From the NCBI GenBank assembly GCA_001599615.1, contig BCHJ01000006.1, forward strand, positions 188,744 to 252,743: a stretch of DNA of 64,000 bases. Direction: 5' to 3'. The position numbers and the translations under genes are program-made. Below are positions 1 through 12,247 of the stretch, piece after piece. Numbering within the stretch: the stretch's first letter is position 1; each line of letters starts with the position of its first letter. The notes beneath the pieces were generated by a model, which was not told the origin of the DNA, did not search any database, and saw only the letters and a program-made list of their open reading frames with translations. This stretch comes from Thielaviopsis euricoi (taxonomy: Eukaryota > Ascomycota > Sordariomycetes > Microascales > Ceratocystidaceae).

Positions 1-1
1 A

Positions 2-397
2 GACTACCCGACGGGCGCTAGTCCCCCGCAGTTGGGTCCACCGGGCGTCAAAGCGAAACCGCCGCCACCACCAGCCCGAAACTCATCTGTGCGCAGGCCA
101 CAGAGCATTGTACTCTCGCCACCATCTATGAAGCAGCCAAGTCTTTCTCGACAAGCATCAAATGTAAGCACGCGAAGTCATGCACCACAGCCGGCGCCAC
201 CGCCACCCCCTGTGCCGAGACAGCGGGCGGCGAGGGGTGCGGATAGCGTGAGCGCGAGTATGGTGACTTCTCCAGTCACACCGGCGACGGGGCTGGAGTT
301 TCCAGTGGATTCAGGTCCGGATATCATGGCGGAAATCACGGCGCTGCAGAGAGAAGTCGAGGCGGCGATGCAGAAGAAAAGCGTAGGAGGCGGTTAG
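2..397 (+). CDS. C-terminal fragment of a proline-rich protein (5' end outside window)
   Basis: The frame is open from the left edge (first full codon at base 2) and stops with TAG at 395-397, so only about 131 C-terminal residues are visible. They contain two polyproline stretches (PPPPP), many Ser/Pro/Arg residues as in disordered adaptor tails, a SPVTPATG segment, and a short predicted amphipathic helix at the end (ITALQREVEAAMQKK). Polyproline runs of this kind commonly bind SH3 or profilin-like partners, but no catalytic domain lies in the visible part. I do not recognise the family; an actin, Rho or phosphoinositide-linked signalling protein is possible but is inference only. The gene ends convergently with the MFS gene, about 360 bases apart. 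Coding status is supported by composition and by the frame being open from the edge. Confidence 0.6.
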   Translation, partial: DYPTGASPPQLGPPGVKAKPPPPPARNSSVRRPQSIVLSPPSMKQPSLSRQASNVSTRSHAPQPAPPPPPVPRQRAARGADSVSASMVTSPVTPATGLEFPVDSGPDIMAEITALQREVEAAMQKKSVGGG

Positions 398-758
398 ATT
401 AGGGTTGGGTCAGATGGATGGATGGATGTATGGACTGGGCCAAGCTAGGGTTAGGGGTGACTTAGACGCTGCCGCCTCCAGCCAGTGGGGGCAATGATGC
501 ATTGAAGTACTTTGAGCAAAGTAAAGGGAATAGGATGGTTTATGTATTTTGGCTCATTATTATGATTAAGCTGACAGTTACTATTGTATGTTTCTAAATG
601 GCAAAGCAATGAACAAAGAAGCCTCTATATCGACTGCGCCGGGTTTGTTTTTGCTGGGGTGGGTATCTAGTAGGGAGAGGACTGGTTGTAGAAGATTCGG
701 ACCTCAGTGCATAGACAAGCTGTCGGGCTATGCAGGTTATACAAGTGAAGCTCGGGGT
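398..758. other. Convergent 3' intergenic region
   Basis: This is the tail-to-tail spacer between the partial gene on the plus strand and the MFS gene on the minus strand. It holds a short ATGG microsatellite and two adjacent TTAGGG-like words (near 399 and 447). No ORF or RNA gene is seen. Confidence 0.6.
413..431. repeat. ATGG microsatellite
   Basis: Four to five ATGG units, the last one variant, lie in the 3' region just after the stop codon of the partial gene. Confidence 0.7.
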
Positions 759-2635
759 CTAGATAGGGCCGTACTTGGCCTCTCTGGCCATTCTCCACCT
801 TGAGCCGACCCTGATGGATAGCCAGATCAGTGGCAGCGTAGTGAAGCAGAGACAGCCCAGCAGCACATAACACCATTTGTAGGTCATTGTTGTGGTCATT
901 TTGTTGATGCAGGCGACTAAGATTGCGGCCATGCTGCAGCGGACAAAGTTTGTCTGGCAAGGAGTCAGTAAGAGGGGGAGAGAGACGACGAGGGATAGAA
1001 GACTTACGCAGGCTGTGGCAGCAGAACTACGCGACTGCAAGATATCGATAAGCAAAGTAGACGTGGTGTTGAGCACAGCCACCATGTCGTATCCGACTAT
1101 GCGCACATATGGTTAGTTATCTTCAGCACTGCCACTGACACGAGCGAGTCAGGAATAAACAACGTACTGATGAACGAAAGCACGCCCAGCACGGCCTTGT
1201 TGGTCTTAGCCTCCAGGCAGAACCCCCAGCCCAGCACAGCTATAGAGAATAACACTACATAGAGGGGCATCGAGCGTAGTCGGGCCAGCTCCGTAGGGAA
1301 CGGCGCGCCCTTGGGCGTCTGCGCAGCGACACGGTGGTACTCCCAGTCCTGGATGCGCCCGGTGACAAAGGCGCCAATGGCCATGCCACAGCCCATGGGG
1401 ATGTACCACAGGCCGAGGTCGGTCTCGGACAGGTGGTACACTTCCTTGAAGGACGACGAGATGGTTGCTGTGACGGTGTACCAAGTCGAGTAGATGATGC
1501 CAGTGATGAGCAGGTTGAGACATACGTCGGGATAGGTGAAGATGGTCATCGGGTTGATGTACGGCTTGCGTGTGCCGGCCATGGGCGCACCAGTGCCGAC
1601 GCGACCACGGCCAATGATGGGGATCACGGCGCGGTAGATGCGCGGCAGGGGGACGTCGCCATTGCCAGCTATATTGCGGGATGTTTCGGGGTAGAACCTA
1701 GACGAGCCAGTCAGCAACCCGCATGTTAAGTAGCACCGGGCGAGAGCCTAGACGGGGCGAGGGCCGCTACTCACAAGATGATAAACAGACAGCACAGCGA
1801 GCCGCTGATGACGAGGAACCAAAACACAGCACGCCAGCCCAGATGCTGAGCCAGCGCACCGCCAATGACGGGCGCAATGGCCGGCGCAATCATGGGGCCG
1901 ACATTGCTGACACCGAAGAAGCCGCCGCGCTCCTCGGGAATCGAGATGTCGCCGATGACGCCGGCGCCCAGCGCAATGGTGCTGGCGCACCCAGCTGACT
2001 GCATGCAGCGCAGCAGTAGGAGCAGCCAGAAGGCCGAGGTCGGACACAGCGCGAGTCCAATGCACGAGGCGACGAGCACGGCCAAGCAGGTGATGAAGAT
2101 CGGGCGGCGGCCGTAACGGTCGGACAGCGGGCCCCAGAAGAGCGGAGCTATGTGAGCGTTAGTGGATGGGGAATGACACAGGAGGGGAGGGATGGAGTGG
2201 GCGTACCGCAGCCTTGGAAAACGAGGTATGTGGTGACCGTGAGATTCATGCGGCCGATAGACTCGTGGAAGACGACAGACATTTGCGGGATGGCAGGGAG
2301 ATAGATATTAGCGGGCAGGGGACTAGACAAGCATGTTAGTACCAGACGGAAGAGCAAGTAAAGAAGACGCAAACAAACCTGTGTAAGCCGGCCAGCGCCG
2401 TGATAAACACCAGCGCCCATTTCTCGCCGCGTGTAAAGACACTATACAAATGGCCGCTGCGCGTGCGCTGGATACCATCGTCGACGTCTTCGTCGGCCGA
2501 GGGCGTCGCCGTGCCTGAGTCTTCGGGCAGCGGCGGCTGCTTCTCGCACTCTGAGGCAGAAGCATAGGCCGAGACAGCAGCAGACGCCACCACGGTCTCT
2601 ATAGAGGGCGATCTTACAGCGGGCGATGGGGACAT
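759..2635 (-). CDS. MFS multidrug:H+ antiporter, DHA1 family, QDR-like
   Basis: A plasma-membrane drug or polyamine/cation exporter of the 12-TM DHA1 class. Six exons join in frame: 2635-2379, 2322-2207, 2147-1775, 1697-1168, 1096-1008 and 953-759, giving 519 residues, normal for the family. All introns are GT-AG of 54-77 nt; several have clear CTAAC branch points. The N-terminus is an 80-residue hydrophilic cytosolic tail. TM1 continues into PLPANIYLPAIPQM, typical of Qdr/Aqr1/Dtr1-type proteins. Motif A is GPLSDRYGRRP between TM2 and TM3. The motif C region is APAIAPVIGGALAQHLGWR. A long central loop with basic residues precedes TM7. Intron 5 (1007-954) is 54 nt with no in-frame stop, so retaining it would add 18 residues without a frameshift. 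Substrate cannot be read from sequence. Start chosen at the only ATG before the hydrophilic tail. Confidence 0.9.
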
Positions 2636-2690
2636 AGTAAGGGTTTTAAGGGTTTTATCGAGAAAGTAGTAGAAGACCTCGCCCAGAGAT

Positions 2691-2698
2691 TATAAATA
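2691..2698 (-). promoter_or_regulatory. Possible TATA element of the MFS gene
   Basis: The minus strand reads TATTTATA about 55 nt upstream of the MFS start codon. The distance is short for a fungal TATA-to-ATG spacing, so the call is tentative. Confidence 0.3.
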
Positions 2699-4778
2699 TG
2701 AGTTGGGCAAGGAAAGAATGGGTTCGGTGGTTGAGGGCGTTGACCGAATAGGTGCAACGGTGGCAGGCGTGTGAATGGGGGAGGGAAGAGGAGTCTACGA
2801 GATATTTATTTTAGGTGGGCGATTTTAAGAATGCCCTTATACTTGTTTTTTCCCCCTAAGGTTGTAACTACAGTATTCCTCCGGAGAAAAAGAAAAAAGG
2901 AAGACTTGAGAACGTAAAAGAAACGGTGCCGAATCGTCCGATGACTACCGCAGAGCCGCAAAAAGGCGAAAAAAAAGATAACGAGTGCAGGCAAACAAGT
3001 CCAAGCAGACAGGCTGGGCAGCAAGAACAAAATGTAACGATAAGCGTTGCTTGATTTTCTTCTTTTTGCCACGCGATTTTTGGCTTGGCAGAGCCGCAAA
3101 TTGTGAATAAAGGGTAAAAACAGGGACTGGCGTTTGGTGAGAATAAGGCAAAAGACTTCGAATGGAAAGACAGCCGCAGTGTGTTTGGCGCAAAAAAGCA
3201 CGTGAGAATCGGACTGCGATGCGGCCACGGTCAGGGAAGCTTGCGCTTTCACCAGGTGCTTTTGGGATAACGTGGTTGGATTATCGGGGCAGGACTAGGA
3301 GGGGGAGCTGGGGAGGGAGAAGTTGTTATTTATGTGAGTGTAGTAGTAGATGTGCTTAATTTCCTCGTCTGTTATCTTGAGGAGTTGATTAGCTACAAAA
3401 AGCAAGAGTGAAAAACGAGGAAAAACGAGAGGAAAAGCGAAAAAGAAAAGACTTGAAAATCAAAGCGCTTCGTTCTCTTTATATTGTCCTTTTTTTCTTC
3501 ACTGACATCTCTTCAAAGCTCCTTCTTTCTTTTTTTTTTTTTCAGCCGCTTTTACGCCGTTTTTATCGGCCCCACCGACTCAAGTGCCGATAGCGGGCCG
3601 AACTGACCAATCGCATGTTGCTGATAACATGATTAAGTGGGTTTAGTCTGATGCTCACAGTTCGTATAAGCGCCGTGTTATTCCCGGTGCCAAATATTAG
3701 GGTTGAGGGTACACCAAGGGTTACGCTCCTTAGGGTATTGTCTGTGTTACCCAAAGTTCAGACGAAAGACGGGATGAGAAGACGGTCCGTGGGTTGTGAC
3801 TCAAAGCGGAAATGCAAGTAAGCCACAAAGCACATGGATGATCTCCGTTTGACATGCATCGAGATGTTACTACCACTACCAGAACAAAAGCAGCTACTGG
3901 GGAGAGGGAAGGGGGGCTTTGTATTGTGCACCATGTTTTGTCTACCACACCAGTGCCGTCCATCTCCTGTACGCAGCACAAGACAAGGCTGAGCGTAGCA
4001 TCAGGGTTATACGTTACGGGTACATGAGAGCTCACAAAGAACTGCCGGTTACTGAGACACGCACGCACACTCGCCCGTCGTATAGGACGGGCTCGTCTCG
4101 TCTCGCAGCGACAGATGCGAGCGGTGCGGCACGACAATCGCGCGCATGCATGCTGGATGATGGAGGGGTGGGCATATAGAGAGAAAAAAGAAAGTGTGCA
4201 GCAACTCAGGGGGCGTGCAGTGCCGCGCAGCGCAGTCTGTAGGTGGTGTGACAAGTAGCAATCGATGCGCTCCAGCTGTAAGGCTGTGCTGTGTTGTGCT
4301 GCGCTGAGCTGTGATGGGCTATGCTGCATCTGCTGTTAGCCTCGTTGGATGGCCAATATTGGCTGGAGCGTGGAGCTGAGGATACATACGGGGGGCAAGT
4401 GTCTTAGATATCTGGCATCCAGATGTTCAACAAGAGGACCGAAAACAACCGGTGGTAGCCGGCAGAATGTTGGGAAACAGCCCACTACGACCGATTATGA
4501 CAGCCGCGGTCTTGGTCCTCCGCCAGGTCACCCAACACGGACCCTACAACAAGTGGTCCAGAAGCGCTTGGGGGCGAGTCTACAGCCCTATATCACGCAA
4601 TACGGCGGTGGAAAAAGTCCATAGGATGGAATACGACGGCGGCAAGAGTCAACATGGCCTGTTATCAAGCGGCGACAACGAGGCGTGCAGAGGGTTGTGT
4701 TGGGTTTATGCGCACGGGTTATTCAGACTGGTCAGATTTTATGCCCCGTTCAAAATTCATGCTGTGAAACAGCTCATC

Positions 4779-4862
4779 CATGCTATGCCACGCTATTCCA
4801 TGCCATGCGATGCCATGCCATGCCGTGTCGTTCCGTGTTGTGTCGTGTCGTTCCGTATCGTG
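4779..4862. repeat. Degenerate pentanucleotide repeat (ATGCC/GTTCC type)
   Basis: About sixteen diverged five-base units run from TATGCC through CCATG to CGTTCCGT variants. The array looks like an old microsatellite with graded divergence from left to right. Confidence 0.6.
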
Positions 4863-7800
4863 CCGAGGAAATCATAGTTACCAGTCACAATCCAGAGTCG
4901 CACAAGCCACACCTCTTTTTCAATTTATTATTACTATATTGCTGTTAACATCACTGAACGGACAAAAGAGCTGCCAGCTGTTATCTCCTGCATACCAGAA
5001 TGGGTCTCGAAAAACCAAAAGCAAGGCAAGACGGAAGACTTAGCCAGCAAATCTTGGAGCGGACAACAAGACTACCAGAAATCAACAACAAATAAAACAA
5101 ACGACTCGCTTGGTAAAGTCTCGGGTCGTGTCGGTATTAAGACTGTCCCGATGGGCACAGAAGTCTAGATTTGTTTCTACTTCTTTTTCCTTTTGCCTTT
5201 TCGTTTCTTTTTTATTTATTTTCTCTTTATTTTTAATTTTGGATTTGATAATTTATTCATTTTCATTTCTATATTAATTTTTATTATTTCTACCATATTT
5301 CTTTCCTTTTTCTTTCTTTCTTTCTTTTTTTTATTTTTTATTTTTATTTTTTTCCTTTTTTCTTTTCTTTTCTTTTTCTAAGCTGTGCCACTTCAGACCA
5401 CTTACGACTTGATGTGCATGCATTCAACGGCCAGACAATAACGGAAAGTCCAACCCAACCGCCACTTCTGCAAGGATTCCCTGTCATGTGTCGTGTGGCG
5501 TAAAGGATATGAAAGAAGAGATCGTTCAAATAGCAGACAGAAAAGAAAAGTACATCAACCTGGACCTGGACAACTAGTACGTCACAATGTGTGAATGAGC
5601 CCCCCAGATCGTCTGTACAAGCCTGTAAAAGACCGGGAATTGCACCCCTGCTATTAAACCACACGGCATATATAAAGTTGAGAGCAGGTGACTCTCATAG
5701 GTAAATACACCCAGATTGGGAATATCTCCAACAACAGAAATACTAGGGGCCGAGCACAGTGGGATAAAAAGCCGGTCTCTAGCGATGTTATCGTGCTGTG
5801 TTTGTCAACCGTTTTATTGATCTAAATGCTTATTTTTCCTTCTTGTCAAGCAAGCCAAGGCAAAGATGCGGTGAACAGCCAGCAGGGGACTTGTCCGAGC
5901 GCAATTCTTTTTCTTTTTTTTTTTCTTCTTCTTCTGATGTTCTCGTTAGCTACTAATGTTTGTTTCCTGGAAGCAGTCTACTGCAGTTACAGGGTATATA
6001 CAACACAATGGCCCAGCGGTCTGGGACCAGCGGTAGAGAATTTTTCTACTGAACTTTTTATAATGCTCGTCTAACAGGGAAACCCGGCCGAGAGATTTAT
6101 ATACCTGCGGCTACCTCAGTTTATGAACGACTACATAGTGCCTGCTACTGGTACCAAAGAAAAGAAGGGAAATATACGCCCACATGCACAATCAATCCTT
6201 CAAACAACTGACCGGGTTCCAAGCAGGAGCTCAGCTCATGTTTCTGCAGTACAAAGGATAAGTGATAGTGTCACGTGGCTCTTTACGTTATACAAAACGC
6301 AAAAAAAAAAAAAAAAAGGAAAGAAAAAATCCGAACTTTTTACGCCAAAACCTTGTTAGAACTCAATCTTGACGTGTCTTGCTTTCCCTCCACTTTTTTC
6401 ATGGTCCACAACTGCCAACGCAGCAACGACATGACTTGTTGGCGAGAGTCGAAAAGAAAGGCTTTATTACTTCTTTCTTTTTTTCTAGCCGCTCTGCTCG
6501 CTTCCAAATACTTCATAGTAGGATTCAACGCGAGAGAGGGCCGTTTTTCCGGCTTAGGAATGTAACAACAAAGATACCGCTAGTCGTACAAAAATGAACA
6601 GCGTAGCCTGAGCCAAACCATTTGTGGCGGACCGTGCTGCAGTTACATAAACGGGCGAGTCTCGAGAGAGAGAAAAAAAAAAAGAAAAGAGAAGTAGCAT
6701 CTGCAGATGGGGTTTCTGAGAACGGACTATCCCCGGTGTTACATTCATGTGGTATATATTTCTTTTTCTTTTCTGCCTTTTCTCTTTCTGGCCGGTCCAC
6801 CGAGATGCAGCTAGCAGTGGTCTTTCCGGGTGGGGAGAGAAATTAATCCGCCCGGCCAGCCGGATGGGCCCAGGTGCAGGACGGCCAGTAGAGAAAAAAA
6901 AAAAAAAGAAAAAAAGAGAGAAAAGAAAAGAACATAAAACTACTCGCCCAATGCTCTCGTTGCACAGCATAGAGTCACCGTAACTGTCGGGTACCTGTTG
7001 AGTGAGTGAGAGAGACAGAAATAGAGAAAGGAGGGGCGTCTTCGTTTGGCCCCCAGAATGTAATGTCTCGTCTGATGCGCTAGCCGAACAATAAATAGAA
7101 AAGACTTTGGTTAGCTTGATTTTTCATGCATCGCCGGCTTTGATGCAGGTGAGCTGGTTACCGAAGCGTATTTTCATTTCATTTCTATTCTATTCTTTTC
7201 TTTTTGTAATTCATTCTGATTTTGCCTTTACCTTGCTCCTCCCTGTATTCTCTTTGTCTTTTCCCTTGCGTCTTCTTTCACAGTCCTTTCTATGTGAGCT
7301 TCATAAGCACTGCTCTTTGGGCAGTATTTAAAAATATTTAAAAGTCTTACCTCCGGCCCATTAGCCGTCTCGCCTCTTTCAATTTTCACTAGTTCTTATT
7401 ATTTTTCTCCCTTCTTTTATTTTTATTTTTTCTTTTCTTCTTCTCTCAGCCGTGATATCGGTTGTTTTATTTACATGTGATTCTCGCATCTACTGCTTCT
7501 TCTTCTTTTTTTTTTCTCTCTCTTTCTCTTTTTCTTGACTGAGGTCTTGTGATCTTCTCAACTGCATGCCTTAGCTAACCTGCCTACCCGAAGCTAACGC
7601 CGGAAACCTACTTTAGAGACACACCTTTGTACTCTTAGCTACGCTCATTGAAAGATGGAGTATTAAAATAAATAAAAATACAGAAAAAAAAAAAGAAAGC
7701 ACCTCTTCGTCGTGCCGGTGCAGCGGATTTACAGGCCAAGCGAAACAGGTGGCTCATGGAACGGTGTGGTGTAACCAATGTGTTTTTCCTTTGATTTCCT

Positions 7801-10430
7801 TTCCTTTCCTTTCCTTTCTTTTCTTCTTGCTTCTTCTTTTTCTCTCTGCTTCCTTCTTCCTCGTTCCCTTTTTTTTCACGCCTTGTTCTCTGCCTCCTCT
7901 GTAGGCCGCCGTTTTCAGCGCTCTTCCTCCTTCCTGAGAGCAACATGTTCCTCGCCTCTGCCGAACCCGTTATCCTTTATGCTACGAGTTCTTGAAAGAG
8001 CAGTCGCTGGCGGTTCCTGGTCTAGAAAAGGCACCGCCTACGAGTACTCTACCCAGTCGGCTCCGCTCCTCCTCTGGTGACGTTCGTTGGTGATCTGATA
8101 CGGCTTAGGGACCATCCCCATCAGGGTACAAGGCCTGAATCGTCTCCCACAAAGGGAGCAAAGTGACGCCGGTCCCGGGCGTTCTGTGAGGACAGGAATA
8201 TGCAGAAGTGGGAATCAAAGGATAGGAAAATAGCCCTGCCAAAACCTCCTAAACTGTGCTTCTGCACCTGCAACTACTGTTCTGAGTTTCTGGGACTCGA
8301 GAAACGCTACCATTGGCCCAAGAGCGCATCGATGCTCTCGTTTACATTTTTTTCACCATTCCCTTTTGTTTTCATTTTATTCTGTTTTCTTCTTTTTTCT
8401 CCTCTTTTCCTCTCTGTTCTTCCCTTTCATCCCATCACTGCAATTCATATCTCAGGCCATCTGCAGAGTGAGCTGGCAATCTGCCCTGCTTATTTTCTCT
8501 TGCTTCTTTGAGTTTCTCTCACTATTTATCCAGGCTTTGATCGTCTTTGTACCCCATCGGATGCTCAGGCATCAAGCCCGATTCTTTCCACGGTCGACTT
8601 TTGATTTACATTGCGTTATACAAACTTGTTCATTACTCTCTCACACATCTCTAGTTATCCGAGAGAATTTATGCAGCAGCCTTCTTTATGCATATAACAA
8701 GCACAATGCTACTATGGCAACACTGACCCCTGACTGAAGTATTGGCACAGTACTACAGTGCATTAGTACGACCCGCATCGCCGATCCAGTTTGGGCATGG
8801 CCGCTCTTGAGCGCCGAGGTATAGTCATGAGAAGCAATCTGCCGCAAACCTGGCGATTAGAAATAAAAGGGCTTGGGCTTCCTCTCGCCTTGTTTCTATT
8901 AATGTCTTCGCTGCCACCTGAAGAATAGTGCCCCGAAGCCTCGTTATTTGTGGCCACAGTCATCTCCCTCCTGATACTCACAGTGGAATTTTCTTTTTTT
9001 CTCTTAGCCGCCCGCCCTGGGATTGAGCCACTGTTACTGTTAGTTGGACGAGAAGATCTACTACTTAGGATGGACTGCAGGTATTTTTTACTGCGTTTAG
9101 CGTTTATTTTAACCACTTCCGACACATGTTCTGCTTCATTGCTCTACAGTGGCTCAGCTGCATTGGCATGCGGCTTTATGCTCGAATCAGCAGCCAGCTT
9201 CCACCTAGAAAAAAGAATCATCGATTTATGTATTTCCTTTCTTTCTTTTTTTGGGGAAGAGGGGCGCCTGGCGCCAGGGGAGGGGTGTATTGTCATATAA
9301 ATCTTTTTTTTTTAGCTTTTCCTTTTTCCACACTCTGCATTCCTCTTGTCTCCTCTTCTATTCTGTTTGTATATATTCTTTTTTTTTTCTTTTTATTCAT
9401 CAAGGAAAATACGAATTTTGAATCTGTTTTGTTCTCTTCCGATCTACAGGAATAAAAGGTCGCCGAGCCCATATAGACCCCGTGTAAGAACGTAGCACTA
9501 CTAGTATCTCACTCATCACCAACGAAGCAACTACAGCTTGCTTGCCCTTCTTTTGCTTTCTATCCTCCCTCCCCTCAGTCCTTCCCCCAGCCGCATGCAC
9601 TACACTACACTTACTGTCTTCTCCTTCTATCACCTATTAGTTTAGGCTTCACTTTACCGTTATTTTCATCTGCCGCCCTCCCGCTACTTCCTCGGCTTGA
9701 TATCCCTGTATCCCGTTGCCTTGCCTGGCCTTCCCGTCCTCGTCCCGTTCCGATCCAGTTTCCAAAAGTACCGTGAGAGTATATAGGAGCGAGTCTCTGG
9801 TCTGGTCTGTTGCATTTTGTTCTGTTCGCATCAAGTCCGTCCCGCCGACCTGGTTCTCGGTGCCACTGTTGTCTCTTTTGCCTCTGAGGGCTTTGGTGGA
9901 GTGGCAAGGCTCTTTGTTGGGGGTGTTGATATTTTTTGCCCAGCTGAAGCAAAGAAAAATAAGAGGGGGGAAGAAAAAAATAAAAGAAAAACAAAAAACA
10001 AAAAACAAAAAAACAAAAAAAGAAAAAAAGAAAAACAGCCGGAAATAACAAAAGCTAAGCCAGCGGCCGCACACACAATAAAAGACACGAACATCCAGGT
10101 CTAGAGAAGCGCAGAGCAAACGACTAGAAAAGTCACTATCCCTGTCACCGTTCTTCATCTATTCTCCTTTTTCTTTCTTTTTTTTCAGTTTTCTTTCCTA
10201 TTTCTTTTTTCTTTTTCTTTCTTCCTTTCTAGCTGTTACGCTACCTTGAGCTTCACACCTGTTCACCAGCTAGCCCCTTGAATAAGTCCAGATACGTGCC
10301 TGCTATCTGATACGTCGTCAGAAGCAGCTACCAGGGTGTTGTTCTTTTTATTCTTTTTTATTCTTTTTCTTTCCTTCTTCGCTTCTTCTACTTTTGCTGT
10401 GTTGTTCCCCTCCCAGTTGTTGTTGCAGCC

Positions 10431-10464
10431 GTTGCTGCTGCTGCTGCTGCTGCCGCCGCTGCTG
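10431..10464. repeat. Imperfect CTG/CCG trinucleotide run
   Basis: A run of GCT triplets, with GCC variants in its second half, lies about 300 nt upstream of the bHLH start codon. It is probably in the leader or promoter. Confidence 0.75.
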
Positions 10465-10571
10465 GCGTTCGCCGCTTTTCTGTGTCGTGGTCGTTGCTTG
10501 CCTGGCTAATCTTGCTTGTCTGTGGTGTTGATGTTGAGCTTTTCCTGTTGAGCCAACTTCAAATCTAGACA

Positions 10572-10596
10572 CCCCCCCCCCCCCCCCCCCCCCCCC
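10572..10596. repeat. Poly(C) tract of 25 nt
   Basis: An uninterrupted run of 25 C lies about 140 nt upstream of the bHLH start. The opposite strand is poly(G) and could fold into a G-quadruplex; the C strand could form an i-motif. The assembled length may be inexact, as homopolymers are hard to sequence. Confidence 0.85.
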
Positions 10597-10733
10597 TCCA
10601 CGACAACACAAAGAAAAAGACCCTGGAGACCTATTATTGTCTCCTCAAGAACGCCCCCATCTCAACTCAGCTTAGTCGCACACACCCTTCTGTGCAGCAC
10701 AAAAGGCGCGCTCTCCGCCAGTGGCTCTCCGTC

Positions 10734-12247
10734 ATGCAAACTACTACAGCATCGTCTTCAGCCAAGAGAAAGGGAAAGCAAAAGGCAACTGCCACTGTCA
10801 CTGCTGCTACTGATGTCTCTGCCGCCGTCTCCGCCGATATGATTGCCATTGAAAACCATCACACCATCGACATTGGAGGCCCCGGCGCCGGGTCGGTGTC
10901 GGGGCCTGGCATGGATATGCTCCATACTTCTGCACCGGCTTATGAGATGGCCGAAAACTCCTACAACGACAGGGAGGCGGGCAGCGAAGATGAATATTTC
11001 TACGCAGATATCAAGCACGAGCTGGCCTCCGACCAGCAATTACAGTCGGGACTGCCGCAGCTGCAAACCCTGACACAGCAGGGCCCAGCACCGGCCCCAG
11101 GAACCACGGCAAGCAAGAAAAAACGCGTGCGCATGTTCAATGATGCCGAGCGCCTGGCACACCGCAAGTTTGAAAAAGCGCGACGAGAGTCATACAAGCA
11201 GAATTTGTCGGTAAGTTCTTTGTGTTTCTTTTTTTTTTTTTCCTTTTTTCTTGTACAACATGGATGTTCAAGTCTTGTGTTCCCCAAGTGTCTCACCCAC
11301 CTCTCGAACATCCCCCCTGTGTAACCTGACCAATTCTAACCCTGAATCCCACCTACCAGCAATTGGCCTCCATGATCCCTGCAACGGCAATGACTGAGAC
11401 AAAACGCTTATCCAAGCACATTGTCACGGAGGAAAGCACGCTCTACCACCGACTCGCCAACGACCGGTGCTACGAAGCCCTCCAAGGCCTGCACGAGCTT
11501 CTCGCCGAACGCGACGAGCTGCTCAAGAAGCTCAACAAGTACCGTGCCAGCACGAACGAGCCACCGCTCGCCCCACGCATCACCAAGGACAACTTCCCCA
11601 AGCTCAATCTGTTTCAAGAAGACATGGAGAAGCTCAAGGACGCCGCCATTACGCGCCAACGCTCCCTGATCTTGACATCCAACTCTCACGAGGTGACCGA
11701 TCTCCTCCCCGACCCGACCGCGGTGGTGGCGGAATCCTCGCACAGAGCTAGCACCGACAAAACTACGGCGGGAATGACAAAGGCTACGCGCAAGGCTCCT
11801 GTCGTTGATGTACCCGCACCGGCAGTCCAAACAATGTCGCCGCCGCCGCCGCCGCCACAGCATGCCGTGCATCAGCATCAGCATGACCACCAGCAGCAGC
11901 ATCAGTTTGCGTCCTTCAAACACGATGAGATCGCGGTGTCTGTTGACGCGTCGCAGCTGGCCATGGTGCCCAGTTTTCCATCATCGGCCAGCACGGGAGG
12001 TATCGAGTCGTTTGACGCCTATAGCGACATACTCCCGCCTCACTTTGACCATCACACTGCCGTGCCGTATACAGAAATGAGTACCTTCTCAATGCAGTAT
12101 CCAATCTCACAGGATCAGTACTCGTATTCGTCCCTCATGATACCGCAGCCAGATGTGGCGCAATACATCACCGAAGAACACCAGTATACCGACGCGCTCA
12201 ATGACACTGGCCACAGTGTGATGTATAATCAGGATGTGTTGCGGTGA
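10734..12247 (+). CDS. bHLH-type transcription factor
   Basis: A predicted nuclear DNA-binding regulator of 454 residues in two exons, 10734-11210 and 11360-12247, joined in phase 0 by a 149-nt intron. The first in-frame ATG is at 10734. Residues 10-20 are Lys/Arg-rich (KRKGKQK). A second basic cluster, SKKKRVRMF, precedes the bHLH-like region: basic region and helix 1 at about 138-166 (RLAHRKFEKARRESYKQNLS followed by QLASMIP), a loop, then helix 2 from about 176 (RLSKHIVTEESTLYHRL). Helix 2 runs into a heptad-like Leu segment (ALQGLHELLAERDELLKKLN), as in bHLH-zipper proteins. The intron sits within helix 1. The C-terminal half is low complexity with PPPPPP and His/Gln-rich runs, typical of activation domains. 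The basic region lacks the textbook His-Glu-Arg spacing, so E-box binding is not certain and target genes are unknown. Confidence 0.78.

Larger units (their letters stand above)
2636..10733. other. 8-kb gene-poor spacer with polypyrimidine tracts
   Basis: This is the divergent region between the MFS gene and the bHLH gene. I see no convincing gene. Open frames up to 199 codons exist (for example minus strand 4329-3730) but have low-complexity or random composition and no recognisable domain. Long T/C-rich tracts on the plus strand occur near 5170-5390, 7150-7560, 7780-7900, 8340-8500, 9300-9400 and 10160-10390; A-rich tracts sit near 6300 and 9960-10040. The tracts nearest the bHLH start may be its promoter and 5' leader, since CT-rich leaders are common in fungal genes. 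A slightly GC-richer patch at 4450-4760 has open frames in two registers and is listed under findings. Confidence 0.55.

Noticed and set aside
3730..4329. 199-codon minus-strand open frame
   Set aside because: Composition is random-like (Cys/Ser/His-rich, no domain); a frame of this length is possible by chance in a region this size.
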